This document shows, piece by piece, positions 23,579-32,130 of a stretch of 64,000 nucleotides of DNA (position 1 is its first letter; each line of letters opens with the position of its first letter). The position numbers were made by a program, and so were the translations under genes. The DNA lies in NCBI GenBank assembly GCA_902706235.1, contig CACSJR010000006.1, positions 241,350-305,349 of the forward strand, in the 5' to 3' direction. Source of the stretch: Citrobacter sp. 18056. GTDB taxonomy: Bacteria; Pseudomonadota; Gammaproteobacteria; Enterobacterales; Enterobacteriaceae. Under the pieces are notes generated by a model, which searched no databases, was not told the origin of the DNA, and saw nothing but the letters and a program-made list of their open reading frames with translations.

Positions 23579-25661
23579 AAGTAAGCAATTACTAACCTAT
23601 CTAAGCAAAGGACATCTGGCGATACCTCTGGTATTGCTCTCGATCCTGGCGATGATTATCCTGCCACTGCCGCCGGCATTGCTGGATATCCTGTTCACCT
23701 TCAACATCGTCCTTGCGGTCATGGTGTTGCTGGTTGCGATTTCCGCCAGGCGCCCACTGGAATTTAGCCTGTTCCCGACCGTGTTGCTGGTGACCACGTT
23801 ATTACGCCTGTCGCTTAACGTGGCTTCAACCCGTGTGGTCATGCTGTTTGGCCATGAAGGCGCGGGAGCCGCCGGGAAGGTGATCGAGTCTTTCGGTCAG
23901 GTGGTTATCGGCGGAAACTTTGTCGTCGGTTTTGTGGTGTTTGTCATTCTGATGATCATCAACTTCATCGTGGTGACCAAGGGGGCTGAGCGTATTTCTG
24001 AGGTCTCGGCGCGCTTCACCCTCGATGCGATGCCTGGGAAACAGATGGCAATTGACGCCGATCTGAATGCCGGACTCATCAATCAGACCCAGGCCCAGAC
24101 GCGCCGTAAAGAGGTCGCCAGTGAAGCAGACTTCTATGGTGCGATGGACGGTGCCTCGAAGTTTGTGCGCGGGGATGCGATAGCCGGGATGCTTATCCTC
24201 GCTATCAACCTGATCGGCGGGACCTGCATCGGTATTTTCAAATACGATCTGAGTGCCGAAGCCGCCTTCCAGCAATACGTGCTGATGACCATTGGTGACG
24301 GCCTCGTCGCCCAGATCCCATCGTTGCTGCTGTCCACGGCCGCCGCGATCATCGTGACGCGTGTCAGCGATGCCGGGGATATCGCCAGCGAAGTGCGTAA
24401 GCAACTGCTGGCAACGCCGTCGGTATTGTACACCGCGGCAGGCATCATGTTTATCATGGCCATTGTTCCGGGTATGCCGCATCTGCCATTCCTGATGTTC
24501 ACGGGATTGCTGGCATTTGGCGCATGGCGCATGAGCAAACGTCCACAGGAAGCAGAAGAGGATACGCAGAATCTTGAAACCCTGACCAAAACGATCACCG
24601 AAACGGCCGAGCAACAGGTCAGCTGGCAAACCATTCCGCTTATCGAACCGATCAGCCTCAGTCTCGGTTACAAACTGGTGTCATTGATTGATAAAGAGAA
24701 AGGCAATCCGTTGACCCAGCGTATCCGTGGGGTTCGGCAGGTGATATCTGACAGTAATGGCGTGCTGCTCCCTGAAATTCGGGTGCGGGAAAACTTCCGC
24801 CTGAAGCCAACGGAGTATGCGATCTTTATCAATGGGATTATGGCTGAAGAGGGGAATATTCCCTCGAATAAGCTGATGGCGTTGCCGTCCAGTGAAGTCT
24901 ATGGCGAAATTGAAGGTGCGCTGGGCCATGACCCGGCGTACGGCATGCCTGTCACCTGGATCCAGAATGAACAAAAAGCCAAGGCCCTGAATCTCGGCTA
25001 TCAGGTGGTCGACAGCGCCAGTGTCATCGCGACCCATGTCAATAAAGTGGTCCGTAACTTTATTCCGGATCTGTTCAACTATGATGATATTACGCTGTTG
25101 CATAACCGCCTCACCTCGATGGCGCCGCGGCTGGCAGAGGATCTGAATGCCGCCCTGAACTACAGTCAGCTGTTGAAAGTGTATCGACTGCTGCTGACGG
25201 AAGGCGTTTCGCTCCGGGATATCGTCACCATCGCCACGGTGCTGGTCGCCAGCAGTGCGGTGACGAAAGAGCCGCTGTTATTAGCCTCGGATGTCCGTCT
25301 GGCGCTGCGTCGCAGCATTACCTCCGGTCTGCAACGGGATAAAGAACTCGCGGTCTACACCCTCAATAATGAGCTGGAGAATTTGCTGACCAGTGTGGTG
25401 AATCAGGCTCAGCAGGGCGGGAAAGTGGCACTGGACAGCGTCTCAGTCGATCCTAATATGCTCAGCCAGTTCCAGAGTAATATGCCGCAGATTAAAGAGC
25501 AGATGAAAGCGGCCGGGCGTAACCCAGTGCTGCTGGTGGCGCCGATTCTGCGACCGCTGCTGGCGCGCTATGCGCGGTTGTTTGCCCCAGGATTGCAGGT
25601 GCTGTCCTACAACGAAGTGCCGGATGAGCTTGAACTTAAAATCCTTGGTTCACTGAGTTAA
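23568..25661 (+). CDS. flhA: FlhA, type III export gate ion channel/receptor (LfhA)
   Basis: A 697-residue protein (692 in Salmonella). The N-terminal half has eight membrane segments and the FHIPEP-family loop ARFTLDAMPGKQMAIDADLN (about 145-164); the C-terminal half is the cytoplasmic chaperone-docking domain. It couples the proton motive force to export. It overlaps flhB by 11 bases. In the E. coli chromosome remnant of Flag-2 this gene is the truncated fhiA; here it is full length. Confidence 0.97.
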   Translation: MTTKSKQLLTYLSKGHLAIPLVLLSILAMIILPLPPALLDILFTFNIVLAVMVLLVAISARRPLEFSLFPTVLLVTTLLRLSLNVASTRVVMLFGHEGAGAAGKVIESFGQVVIGGNFVVGFVVFVILMIINFIVVTKGAERISEVSARFTLDAMPGKQMAIDADLNAGLINQTQAQTRRKEVASEADFYGAMDGASKFVRGDAIAGMLILAINLIGGTCIGIFKYDLSAEAAFQQYVLMTIGDGLVAQIPSLLLSTAAAIIVTRVSDAGDIASEVRKQLLATPSVLYTAAGIMFIMAIVPGMPHLPFLMFTGLLAFGAWRMSKRPQEAEEDTQNLETLTKTITETAEQQVSWQTIPLIEPISLSLGYKLVSLIDKEKGNPLTQRIRGVRQVISDSNGVLLPEIRVRENFRLKPTEYAIFINGIMAEEGNIPSNKLMALPSSEVYGEIEGALGHDPAYGMPVTWIQNEQKAKALNLGYQVVDSASVIATHVNKVVRNFIPDLFNYDDITLLHNRLTSMAPRLAEDLNAALNYSQLLKVYRLLLTEGVSLRDIVTIATVLVASSAVTKEPLLLASDVRLALRRSITSGLQRDKELAVYTLNNELENLLTSVVNQAQQGGKVALDSVSVDPNMLSQFQSNMPQIKEQMKAAGRNPVLLVAPILRPLLARYARLFAPGLQVLSYNEVPDELELKILGSLS

Positions 25662-25666
25662 CCGGG

Positions 25667-26683
25667 TTGCTGCGCTTCACCTTACACAATCTGAGCACAG
25701 CGGTGCCGCAGGCATTGGGCGAGATGCTGGACAGTGTACAGACAGACAGCACACAGGCAGAAGGGGAGGATCCCTCTTCTGCCCCGGCGGTCCCGACGCC
25801 TCCGGCGCGGCCTGCCACCCCACCGCTGGTCAAAAAAGAGATATTGAACGCCGCGCTTGCCTATCTTGAGAGCGAGGATGAGGGGCAACGACAAGAGATC
25901 CTTTCCCCGTCACTCCCGCTGACCCAGCCGACTGAGGCGTCTATCCCTTCTCAAAAAGGGACCACCGAACCGTTGCCTGTTTCGCCCGATTCCCCGGCTG
26001 AAAATGCCGATCCCCGGGATTCGCGGCCAGAGGTGCCGGTGCTGACGCCGCAGAAGCCCATCGCTAAGCTGCGCAATAAGACCCCGGAGACGTCGATTCC
26101 CTTGCCCGAAGTTGTTGCTGAAGAACGGATTAAAACGTCGTTGCCCGTCACAGGGCGGTTATTCGAATCGCCGGCCCGCTTAATGGCGGCGCTGGTGGCC
26201 GATGAAGAACGGGAAATCATGTCAGCCCGTTTTCAGTATGCGGATAGCAAGCCACGGCCACCGACGGAGAGCACCCGACACTTCTCTGCCATGACGGAAC
26301 AAACCAGTGAAGAAAAACCTGGAACGTCTCTGCTTTCTCTGACCCATAGACTGCTCAAATGGGTGTCGGACGATCGGCATTTACCTGCGAATTTACCCAC
26401 AGAGCAGCGGCATCAGGCCGCGGAAGCGGACGGCAATGTTCAGGGGGAAGCCTTCTGGTGGCCTAAGCGTGACAAACAGCAGGGCAGGGAGCTGTCAGCA
26501 GAGCAGGCAGATGACCGGAGTATTGCCGATAAAAATGATGAAAGGAATGGGCCGACATGGCATCCGTTCCCTCCTGCCGTCGCCGAGTCGCCCGCACAGG
26601 CCTCTGCAGGGTTACTGGCGGCGGTGCTAGTCAGTCTGTTTGCCACCCTGCTGGTCATTGTTCTGCTGGTGCTGAATCTTTAG
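25667..26683 (+). CDS. Unrecognised tail-anchored protein after flhA
   Basis: Up to 338 residues if translation starts at the TTG at 25667, 5 bases after flhA; an ATG at 25724 gives 319. No signal peptide. The sequence is Pro/Glu/Thr-rich and probably disordered (many PxTP and PA runs), followed by one C-terminal membrane segment in the last 27 residues (GLLAAVLVSLFATLLVIVLL). It ends 4 bases inside the convergent MepH-like gene. No known family is evident. Given co-transcription with the export genes, a role near the export apparatus is possible; it does not look like FliO, whose membrane segment is N-terminal. Confidence 0.65.
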   Translation: MLRFTLHNLSTAVPQALGEMLDSVQTDSTQAEGEDPSSAPAVPTPPARPATPPLVKKEILNAALAYLESEDEGQRQEILSPSLPLTQPTEASIPSQKGTTEPLPVSPDSPAENADPRDSRPEVPVLTPQKPIAKLRNKTPETSIPLPEVVAEERIKTSLPVTGRLFESPARLMAALVADEEREIMSARFQYADSKPRPPTESTRHFSAMTEQTSEEKPGTSLLSLTHRLLKWVSDDRHLPANLPTEQRHQAAEADGNVQGEAFWWPKRDKQQGRELSAEQADDRSIADKNDERNGPTWHPFPPAVAESPAQASAGLLAAVLVSLFATLLVIVLLVLNL

Positions 26684-27498
26684 AGCACTGTGTTATTGGT
26701 CAGAATACGTCTGGCACCCAGGAAATGTTGCTGCCAGAAGGCGTCCTGCAACTGACTCACCTGCACGGCCTCGCCGGTGCGCGGCGACTGAATGAACTGA
26801 CCGTGACCGAGATAGACCCCCATATGATCGGCATATTCCCCGTGGCTGTGCACATGGAAGAACAGCAAATCCCCTCGACGTAAATCATCCCCGGCAATTT
26901 TTATCGCCCGCCGATAGTGGTACATCTGGTTAGCCGTGCGGGGCAGTTTGTCTACCAGCACTTTGTTATAGGCATAAAACACCAGCCCGCTACAGTCGAA
27001 CCCGGTGTCGGGCGTTGTTCCTCCCCAGACGTACGGCTTACCTAGCTGGACTTCCATCCGGTGGATAGCCACCTCGGTCATATTATGCAGATGGTCGTGG
27101 CTGAGAAACCCTTCGCTTTCCTGCACATCATCCCAGCGGCTGTCACCCAGTTTCCACGGGCCACGGAACCATTCCGGATGCGCTTTTACCTGCCGGCGGT
27201 TCTCAGCCCGTTGGGCACGGGTGGAGGTCACCAATGCGGCGATTTCCTTCGACGTGGGGTGTTTATGGTCTGCCCGATAGTGATTCAGCAGTCGGGCGCG
27301 GTTCAGCATTCGCAGACGCGCGGCGTAGCTCAGGGTATCGACTGGCGCAAGGTGATGATGAACCACATTTTTATGGCTGCGGGAAAGTCTTGTGGTGTGT
27401 GTCGATGTTTTCGCACCCAGCGTCGTCGTGGGGATTAACGCTGCGGCAAGCAGAAGGGTCTGCGCGTTAAGTCGGAATAATGAAGATAACGTTGGCAT
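26680..27498 (-). CDS. MepH/YdhO-like NlpC/P60 peptidoglycan DD/DL-endopeptidase
   Basis: A 272-residue exported hydrolase (ATG at 27498; an ATG at 27573 adds 25 residues ahead of the signal). The signal peptide is MPTLSSLFRLNAQTLLLAAA and on to about residue 28. The C-terminal NlpC/P60 domain has GKPYVWGGTTPDTGFDCSGL with the catalytic Cys, ADHMGVYLGHG with the catalytic His, and FIQSPRTG. From memory, E. coli MepH (271 residues) is clearly similar over this domain. Family members cut peptide bonds in peptidoglycan. Placed between export and filament genes, it may open the wall for the rod, since FlgJ here lacks its own hydrolase. Confidence 0.85.
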   Translation of the reverse strand: MPTLSSLFRLNAQTLLLAAALIPTTTLGAKTSTHTTRLSRSHKNVVHHHLAPVDTLSYAARLRMLNRARLLNHYRADHKHPTSKEIAALVTSTRAQRAENRRQVKAHPEWFRGPWKLGDSRWDDVQESEGFLSHDHLHNMTEVAIHRMEVQLGKPYVWGGTTPDTGFDCSGLVFYAYNKVLVDKLPRTANQMYHYRRAIKIAGDDLRRGDLLFFHVHSHGEYADHMGVYLGHGQFIQSPRTGEAVQVSQLQDAFWQQHFLGARRILTNNTVL

Positions 27499-27846
27499 CA
27501 CAGAAGATTCATTCACACATCTATTACGCAGCCAGAGAACGATTCCCGGCAATGCTGGACATTTATTATCCATTATTTTCGTCAGGTGGTTAACCGTCTG
27601 CCTTATATTTAACGGTAGAGTCCTGTTTAAAAATAAATAACGATGAATATTTCACCTCAACATACCGTTTTGAAGACGATTAAATACAGTCTGGCACTAT
27701 TCTTGAATAATAAATTAAATTGGTTTTTGTTATAAAACAGTGATTTGCTAATTTAATAAAAAACTTTATTAAGTTTCATGAATAACCTGTCGCATTTCTG
27801 GAGTACCGAAATGATGAATAAGTAATTTTTAACAAGGAGCAGTATC
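27499..27846. promoter_or_regulatory. AT-rich upstream region of lafA and of the MepH-like gene
   Basis: About 350 bases with no credible gene. It contains a sigma-54-like site with a changed -12 element (27691-27707) and a weak sigma-28-like element pair (TTAAGTTT at 27769-27776, then TGTCGCAT at 27788-27795 after 11 bases; only the -35 is close to consensus). The leader before lafA is long and AT-rich, and ends in the ribosome site AAGGAG at 27833-27838. Confidence 0.45.
27691..27707 (+). promoter_or_regulatory. Degenerate sigma-54-like site upstream of lafA
   Basis: CTGGCACTATTCTTGAA has the full -24 element TGGCAC and correct spacing but GA instead of the invariant GC at -12 (27705-27706). 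The start would be near 27717, about 130 bases before the flagellin ATG. It may be weak, inactive, or a decayed promoter. Confidence 0.4.
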
Positions 27847-28749
27847 ATGTTATCGATCAATACTAACGTTGCCTCTATGGCTGCAGTTAACGCAATCAAC
27901 AAATCTAACGCTTCCCTGGCAACTTCCATGGAGCGTCTGGCTACCGGTAACCGCATCAACTCTTCTGCAGATGATGCTGCGGGTAAGCAGATTGCAAACC
28001 GCCTGCAGACTCAGTCTGACGGTGATGCAGTTGCACAGCGCAACATCAGCGATGCAACCGCGATGCTGCAGACTGCGGACGGCATGTTCGATGAAATGAA
28101 TGACGTTCTGGGTCGTATGAACGACCTCTCCACTCAGGCGGCGAACGGAACCTACAGCGACGACGATCTGCAGGCAATGCAGGACGAGTACGACGAACTG
28201 GGTCAGCAGATGTCCGACATGCTGCAGAACACCACTTACGGCGGTACTAACCTGTTCGGTACTGCCAGTGGCAGCAACACCGGTGCAAGTGGTTTGTTCC
28301 AGAGCGCAGTCTCCTTCCAGGTGGGTGCGGAATCTTCTGACACCATCACCGTGGATATCTCCAAGCAGTTGGGCCAGTTGGTTACCGATCTGGACAAAGT
28401 CAGCAAATCTTTCAGCGTTGACCAGGCTAGCAACACCGCTTCCGGTGGTACCGAACTGACCTCTTCCGGTGGTGCGCACACTGCAATGGACGACATTGCC
28501 GCTGCTCAGTCTGATATCAGCAAAATCCAGTCCAGCCTGGGTGCCTCTATCAACCGTCTGAACGACACCGCAGCTAACCTGACCAACATGAAAGACAACA
28601 CTGACGTGGCTATCGGTAACATCATGGATACCGATTACGCGACTGAAGCGTCCAACATGACCAAACAGCAGGTCCTGATGCAGACCGGTATCACCATGCT
28701 GAAGCAGGCCAACAGCACCAGCAGCATGGTCGGTAGCCTGCTGCAGTAA
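27847..28749 (+). CDS. lafA: LafA, lateral flagellin
   Basis: A 300-residue flagellin, short compared with enteric FliC (about 490), as lateral flagellins are. The N-terminal D0/D1 domain shows NTNVASMAAVNAINKSN, MERLATGNRINSSADDAAG and LQTADGMFDEMNDVLGRM. The C-terminal domain shows SLGASINRLNDTAANL and ends MTKQQVLMQTGITMLKQANS plus VGSLLQ. The middle is a small Gly/Ser/Thr-rich D2 region with no cysteine. It has a strong ribosome site and its own terminator, so it is a single-gene high-output unit. Confidence 0.96.
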   Translation: MLSINTNVASMAAVNAINKSNASLATSMERLATGNRINSSADDAAGKQIANRLQTQSDGDAVAQRNISDATAMLQTADGMFDEMNDVLGRMNDLSTQAANGTYSDDDLQAMQDEYDELGQQMSDMLQNTTYGGTNLFGTASGSNTGASGLFQSAVSFQVGAESSDTITVDISKQLGQLVTDLDKVSKSFSVDQASNTASGGTELTSSGGAHTAMDDIAAAQSDISKIQSSLGASINRLNDTAANLTNMKDNTDVAIGNIMDTDYATEASNMTKQQVLMQTGITMLKQANSTSSMVGSLLQ

Positions 28750-28787
28750 TCCTCCCTCGAGGCTTACATGGCGAGTTAACGTCAATT

Positions 28788-28818
28788 AAAAAACACCGCC
28801 AGCGGCGGTGTTTTTTTT
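28788..28818 (+). terminator. Rho-independent terminator of lafA
   Basis: An A-run and stem AACACCGCC, loop AGC, stem GGCGGTGTT, then eight T residues. This is a textbook intrinsic terminator 39 bases after the lafA stop, separating flagellin from the fliD unit. Confidence 0.92.
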
Positions 28819-28906
28819 CGACCATGGAAGGCTTCCAGGCCCTTCCTCTGGACGGAAGGTCTCTTTCCCTTATGCAGTACCCGTCTGAAAAATAAAGGTA
28901 AAAATA

Positions 28907-28923
28907 TTGGCACGGATATTGCT
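28907..28923 (+). promoter_or_regulatory. Sigma-54 promoter of the fliD unit
   Basis: TTGGCACGGATATTGCT is a perfect match to TGGCACG-N4-TTGCW with GG at 28909-28910 and GC at 28921-28922. The start would be near 28934, 18 bases before the fliD ATG. It follows the lafA terminator, so fliD-S-T-K-L-lafS-lafT-lafU have their own LafK-type promoter. Confidence 0.9.
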
Positions 28924-28951
28924 TTAAAATGAAACCACCCATGGAGTTATC

Positions 28952-30253
28952 ATGATTAATCCAAGAACCATTGCGAAACAAGTGGCTTATGCCGACGTGG
29001 CCACCCAGGCAAGCCAGGTCCAGAAGCAGCAAGCGGATGTCGATGCGCAAAACGCCGGGCTGGATACGCTTTCCACCTCAATCAGCGATTTTGAAACCGC
29101 CGTTGATGGCCTGAACGATCCGGAAAACGGCGTGGTGGTCAATACCGCCACCCCCAGCAATGATTCCGTAACCGCCTCGGCCAACTCTGAAGCGCAGCCT
29201 GGCACTTATACCTTCTATGTCTCGCAGCTGGCGCAGACACAGCAGGACTCCTTCGCGATGGCGGATGACACGATCCCGGCGCAGGGCACCGTGACCCTGA
29301 CGATGGGTGATACCGCAATGGACATCGATTTGGCCTCAGCCGACGGTGATGGCGACGGCTATCTCGACGGTAACGAGCTGGTGGATGCCATTAATGACTC
29401 CGATGAAAACCCGGGTGTCACCGCCACACTGATGAAAACGGATAGTGGCAACACCATCATGCTTTCCTCCGACCAGAGCGGGGCGGCCAGCGCGTTTTCG
29501 GTGTCGGTTTCCGGCAACAGCGATTTGCAGTCGGCGGTCGACACCACCGGACAAACCCTGAGTTCTGCACAGGATGCGGTGATCCATCTTGGTACTGCCG
29601 ATGGCCCGCAGATCAGCAGCAGCACCAACACTTTCGATGATGTGATCCCTGGCGTCAGCATGACCTTCTCGGAAGTGACCACTGATGAGCCGGTTACGCT
29701 CACTGTGGCCCAGGATACCTCGGCATCGCAGGCGCAGGTACAGGTGTTTGTCGATTCCTACAACACCCTGGTCGATACCATCGATGACTTGACCGATGTC
29801 GGTTCCGGTGGCTCTTCCGGTGGCGTATTTGCCGGTGACGCAGGCCTGAAATCACTCAGCAGCCAGATGAACCAGATTGTGCATGCCGATTACGACGGCA
29901 AATCAATCGTCGATTACGGCATTACGCTCGATTCCAACGGCCATCTGACCATCGATTCCACGGCCTTTAACGAGGCGATGAAAGAAGATCCGGAAGGGCT
30001 GACCAATATCTTTGTCGGCGACGATGGGATGATCGCCCAGTTCGATGACCTGATGGACACCTACACCAACTCCAGTGACGGCATCATCACCACGCGCCAG
30101 CAGTCGCTCGACGACAAGCAGGACAAAATCGATTCGCAAACGGACGATCTGAAACAAACCTACGAACAGGACTACGAGCGCTACCTGTCCGAGTACACCA
30201 ACACCATGATTGAAGTGTACAGCATGAAAATGAGCATGGCGGCGTTCGGCTAA
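28952..30253 (+). CDS. fliD: FliD, filament cap protein HAP2 (LafB)
   Basis: A 433-residue filament cap (467 in Salmonella). The N-terminus with AKQVAYADVATQASQVQKQQADVDAQ and the conserved VQVFVDSYNTLVDTIDDLT segment are typical, and the C-terminus has the helical coiled coil ending in EYTNTMIEVYSMKMSMAAF. Secreted caps guide flagellin folding at the tip. It is the first gene behind the sigma-54 promoter at 28907-28923. fliS follows after 34 bases. Confidence 0.94.
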   Translation: MINPRTIAKQVAYADVATQASQVQKQQADVDAQNAGLDTLSTSISDFETAVDGLNDPENGVVVNTATPSNDSVTASANSEAQPGTYTFYVSQLAQTQQDSFAMADDTIPAQGTVTLTMGDTAMDIDLASADGDGDGYLDGNELVDAINDSDENPGVTATLMKTDSGNTIMLSSDQSGAASAFSVSVSGNSDLQSAVDTTGQTLSSAQDAVIHLGTADGPQISSSTNTFDDVIPGVSMTFSEVTTDEPVTLTVAQDTSASQAQVQVFVDSYNTLVDTIDDLTDVGSGGSSGGVFAGDAGLKSLSSQMNQIVHADYDGKSIVDYGITLDSNGHLTIDSTAFNEAMKEDPEGLTNIFVGDDGMIAQFDDLMDTYTNSSDGIITTRQQSLDDKQDKIDSQTDDLKQTYEQDYERYLSEYTNTMIEVYSMKMSMAAFG

Positions 30254-30287
30254 CGCGGCACAGACCAGACAAAAGGGTAAAAAGATT

Positions 30288-30680
30288 ATGTACGGCTCCC
30301 AAGACGGGTATTCGCAATATAAAGAGATGGATTTGGCGTCAAGGACGGCTTCCGCATCACCGCTCGATCTGGTGCTGGTGTTGTACTCCGGACTGCTCGA
30401 CGAACTGGAGCGCGCGAAGAGCCATATCGAAGGCAAGCGCTTTGAGCGTAAAGCGCAAAGCATCAATAAATGCATCGATATTCTCAATGCGCTGACCAGC
30501 TCACTGGAGTTCGAAACCGGCGGGGAGCTGGTACAGAATCTGGCCCGTTTATACGACCACTGCGTGTACCGCCTTTACGAAGCCAGCAGCGAGCTGAGCA
30601 TCGAGAAAGTGGATGAGGTGGTGCAGATCCTGCGCAACCTGCATGAAGGTTGGGAAGGTCTGTCGAAGAAACTTGGGTAA
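30288..30680 (+). CDS. fliS: FliS, flagellin export chaperone (LafC)
   Basis: A 130-residue cytoplasmic chaperone (135 in Salmonella). It keeps flagellin monomers unfolded for export. Family features are LASRTASASPLDLVLVLYSG near the N-terminus, the helix RKAQSINKCIDILNALTSSL and EFETGGELVQNLARLYDHCV. A GGGTAAAA-type ribosome site precedes the ATG. Confidence 0.95.
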   Translation: MYGSQDGYSQYKEMDLASRTASASPLDLVLVLYSGLLDELERAKSHIEGKRFERKAQSINKCIDILNALTSSLEFETGGELVQNLARLYDHCVYRLYEASSELSIEKVDEVVQILRNLHEGWEGLSKKLG

Positions 30681-30686
30681 GCCGTG

Positions 30687-31004
30687 ATGTCCAGTGAACA
30701 GTTACAAAAGCAGCTTCTGGCTTTAATTGATGAGATGAATGTCGCGCTCGATCAACAACGCTGGCGGCGGATGCCAGGCTTGCGTCAGCAAGTGATGACG
30801 GTCTTTGCCGAGTACGAAGCGCAGGAGCGTTCTGAACTTGTGTTGCAACACACCAAAAAAATGCTGCATGACGCGTTCAGCAGCATTATTGAGCGTCGGG
30901 AGTCCCGCGTCGCGCTGTTGAAAGAGCGTATGGCGGAGCATCAAAGCAATAAAGAAGGGATTCTGGCTTATTCGATGGTCAATTTATTCACGGAGCAGGC
31001 ATGA
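30687..31004 (+). CDS. fliT: FliT-like chaperone (LafD)
   Basis: A 105-residue helical cytoplasmic protein in the position of FliT, the FliD export chaperone, between fliS and fliK. The ATG at 30687 follows GGGTAAG; a GTG at 30684 is in frame. Its stop overlaps the next start (ATGA). Sequence conservation is low, so the call rests on size (122 in Salmonella), helicity (EYEAQERSELVLQHTKKML) and order. Confidence 0.75.
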   Translation: MSSEQLQKQLLALIDEMNVALDQQRWRRMPGLRQQVMTVFAEYEAQERSELVLQHTKKMLHDAFSSIIERRESRVALLKERMAEHQSNKEGILAYSMVNLFTEQA

Positions 31005-32122
31005 ATTCAGTACAAGCGGCAGTCTCTGCACTGTTGGAAAAACCGGAGTCTTCGGCCGCTATTCAGACACAGAGCGATGCCTCGGGGGATTTTTCTCTCG
31101 AAAACACGGCATCTGGCGTGGTGTCCCGACACCGCACGCAGCCCGCGAAAGAAGAGAGTCAGAAGGATGATGCTATCGCTCAGGATCTCAGTGCGCTGAT
31201 GGCGACCTTGTTAACGCCTCCCGTTGCAACGAAGGAACCCGAGGCCCCCGGCACGGGCTCTGCCATGCTGAAAACCACCGCGCTTGCGGGCGCGGATGCG
31301 CGTACCCTGGTGAAGCTGATGGGGATGATGTCTGCGAAAAGCGAAGTAGATGACGCAGGCGCATCGGAGCCGATGTTGCCGCAGGCATTACAGGCGCTAC
31401 TGAGTAAAAACAGTGATCAGGCGTCGCAAGGCACCGCTGCCCAGCAAGCGAAGCTCGCAAAACTTGCCGCGCAGAACCTGCATAGCATCGGTAGCACTCA
31501 GCGAACGACAGCGGCAACAACAGCAACCGCCAACAGACCCACGCTGCATGAAAATCTGCATACCGTGCTGAAAACGACGGCACCCCAACATGCGGTGAAC
31601 GTCATCCGTCAGCCAGACGATACGCCGCTGACGACGATTGCCGCGATGAGCGATCTCACTTCACGTCCAGTGAGTGGAACGGATTCACCGTCGCCTGTGC
31701 TGGCGACGCCGGTCACCGATACCTCGATGGACGATCTGGGCGAGAAGCTGAATAACATACTCAAGGACAGGATCCAGTTTCAGTTGGATAACCAGCAGCA
31801 GATGTCCACCATTCGTCTCGATCCCCCTTCAATGGGAAAACTGGAGATCGTCGTTCATCTCGACGCTAACCAGAACCTGAATGTGCACATTGGCGCGAGT
31901 CAGGCCGACGTCATGAAGACCCTGCAACAGTTCTCCGATCATCTGCGTCAGCATCTGGTCCAGCAAAACTTCATGCAAGTGAACGTCCAGGTTTCGCCTG
32001 ACGGACAGTCTCAGCAGCAACACCAACAGCGTCAGGATGAAGAAGTCACCATTCTTTCATCCAGGGATTTCGACGACGCTCCCGAATTGACCCAGAACGA
32101 AAGCGTTCTGCTTAAAGTTTAA
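31001..32122 (+). CDS. fliK: FliK, hook-length control protein (LafE)
   Basis: A 373-residue exported ruler protein (405 in Salmonella). The N-terminal two thirds are Ala/Thr/Ser-rich and flexible; the C-terminal domain has the diagnostic segment TIRLDPPSMGKLEIVVHL, then NVHIGASQADVMKTLQQFSD and a Gln-rich tail. This domain meets FlhB to stop hook growth. In peritrichous systems fliK follows fliJ; here it lies in the late unit, as expected for lafE. Confidence 0.92.
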   Translation: MNSVQAAVSALLEKPESSAAIQTQSDASGDFSLENTASGVVSRHRTQPAKEESQKDDAIAQDLSALMATLLTPPVATKEPEAPGTGSAMLKTTALAGADARTLVKLMGMMSAKSEVDDAGASEPMLPQALQALLSKNSDQASQGTAAQQAKLAKLAAQNLHSIGSTQRTTAATTATANRPTLHENLHTVLKTTAPQHAVNVIRQPDDTPLTTIAAMSDLTSRPVSGTDSPSPVLATPVTDTSMDDLGEKLNNILKDRIQFQLDNQQQMSTIRLDPPSMGKLEIVVHLDANQNLNVHIGASQADVMKTLQQFSDHLRQHLVQQNFMQVNVQVSPDGQSQQQHQQRQDEEVTILSSRDFDDAPELTQNESVLLKV

Positions 32123-32130
32123 ATAAAACA

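Noticed and set aside
26525..26532. GCCGATAA box inside the tail-anchored protein gene
   Set aside because: Within coding sequence and no -35 partner; shows that this box occurs by chance. A second copy is at 33760-33767 in lafT.
18002..26683. A virulence-type type III secretion system
   Set aside because: The export genes come with rod, hook, switch, cap, flagellin and stator genes and no needle, secretin or translocon genes, so this is flagellar.
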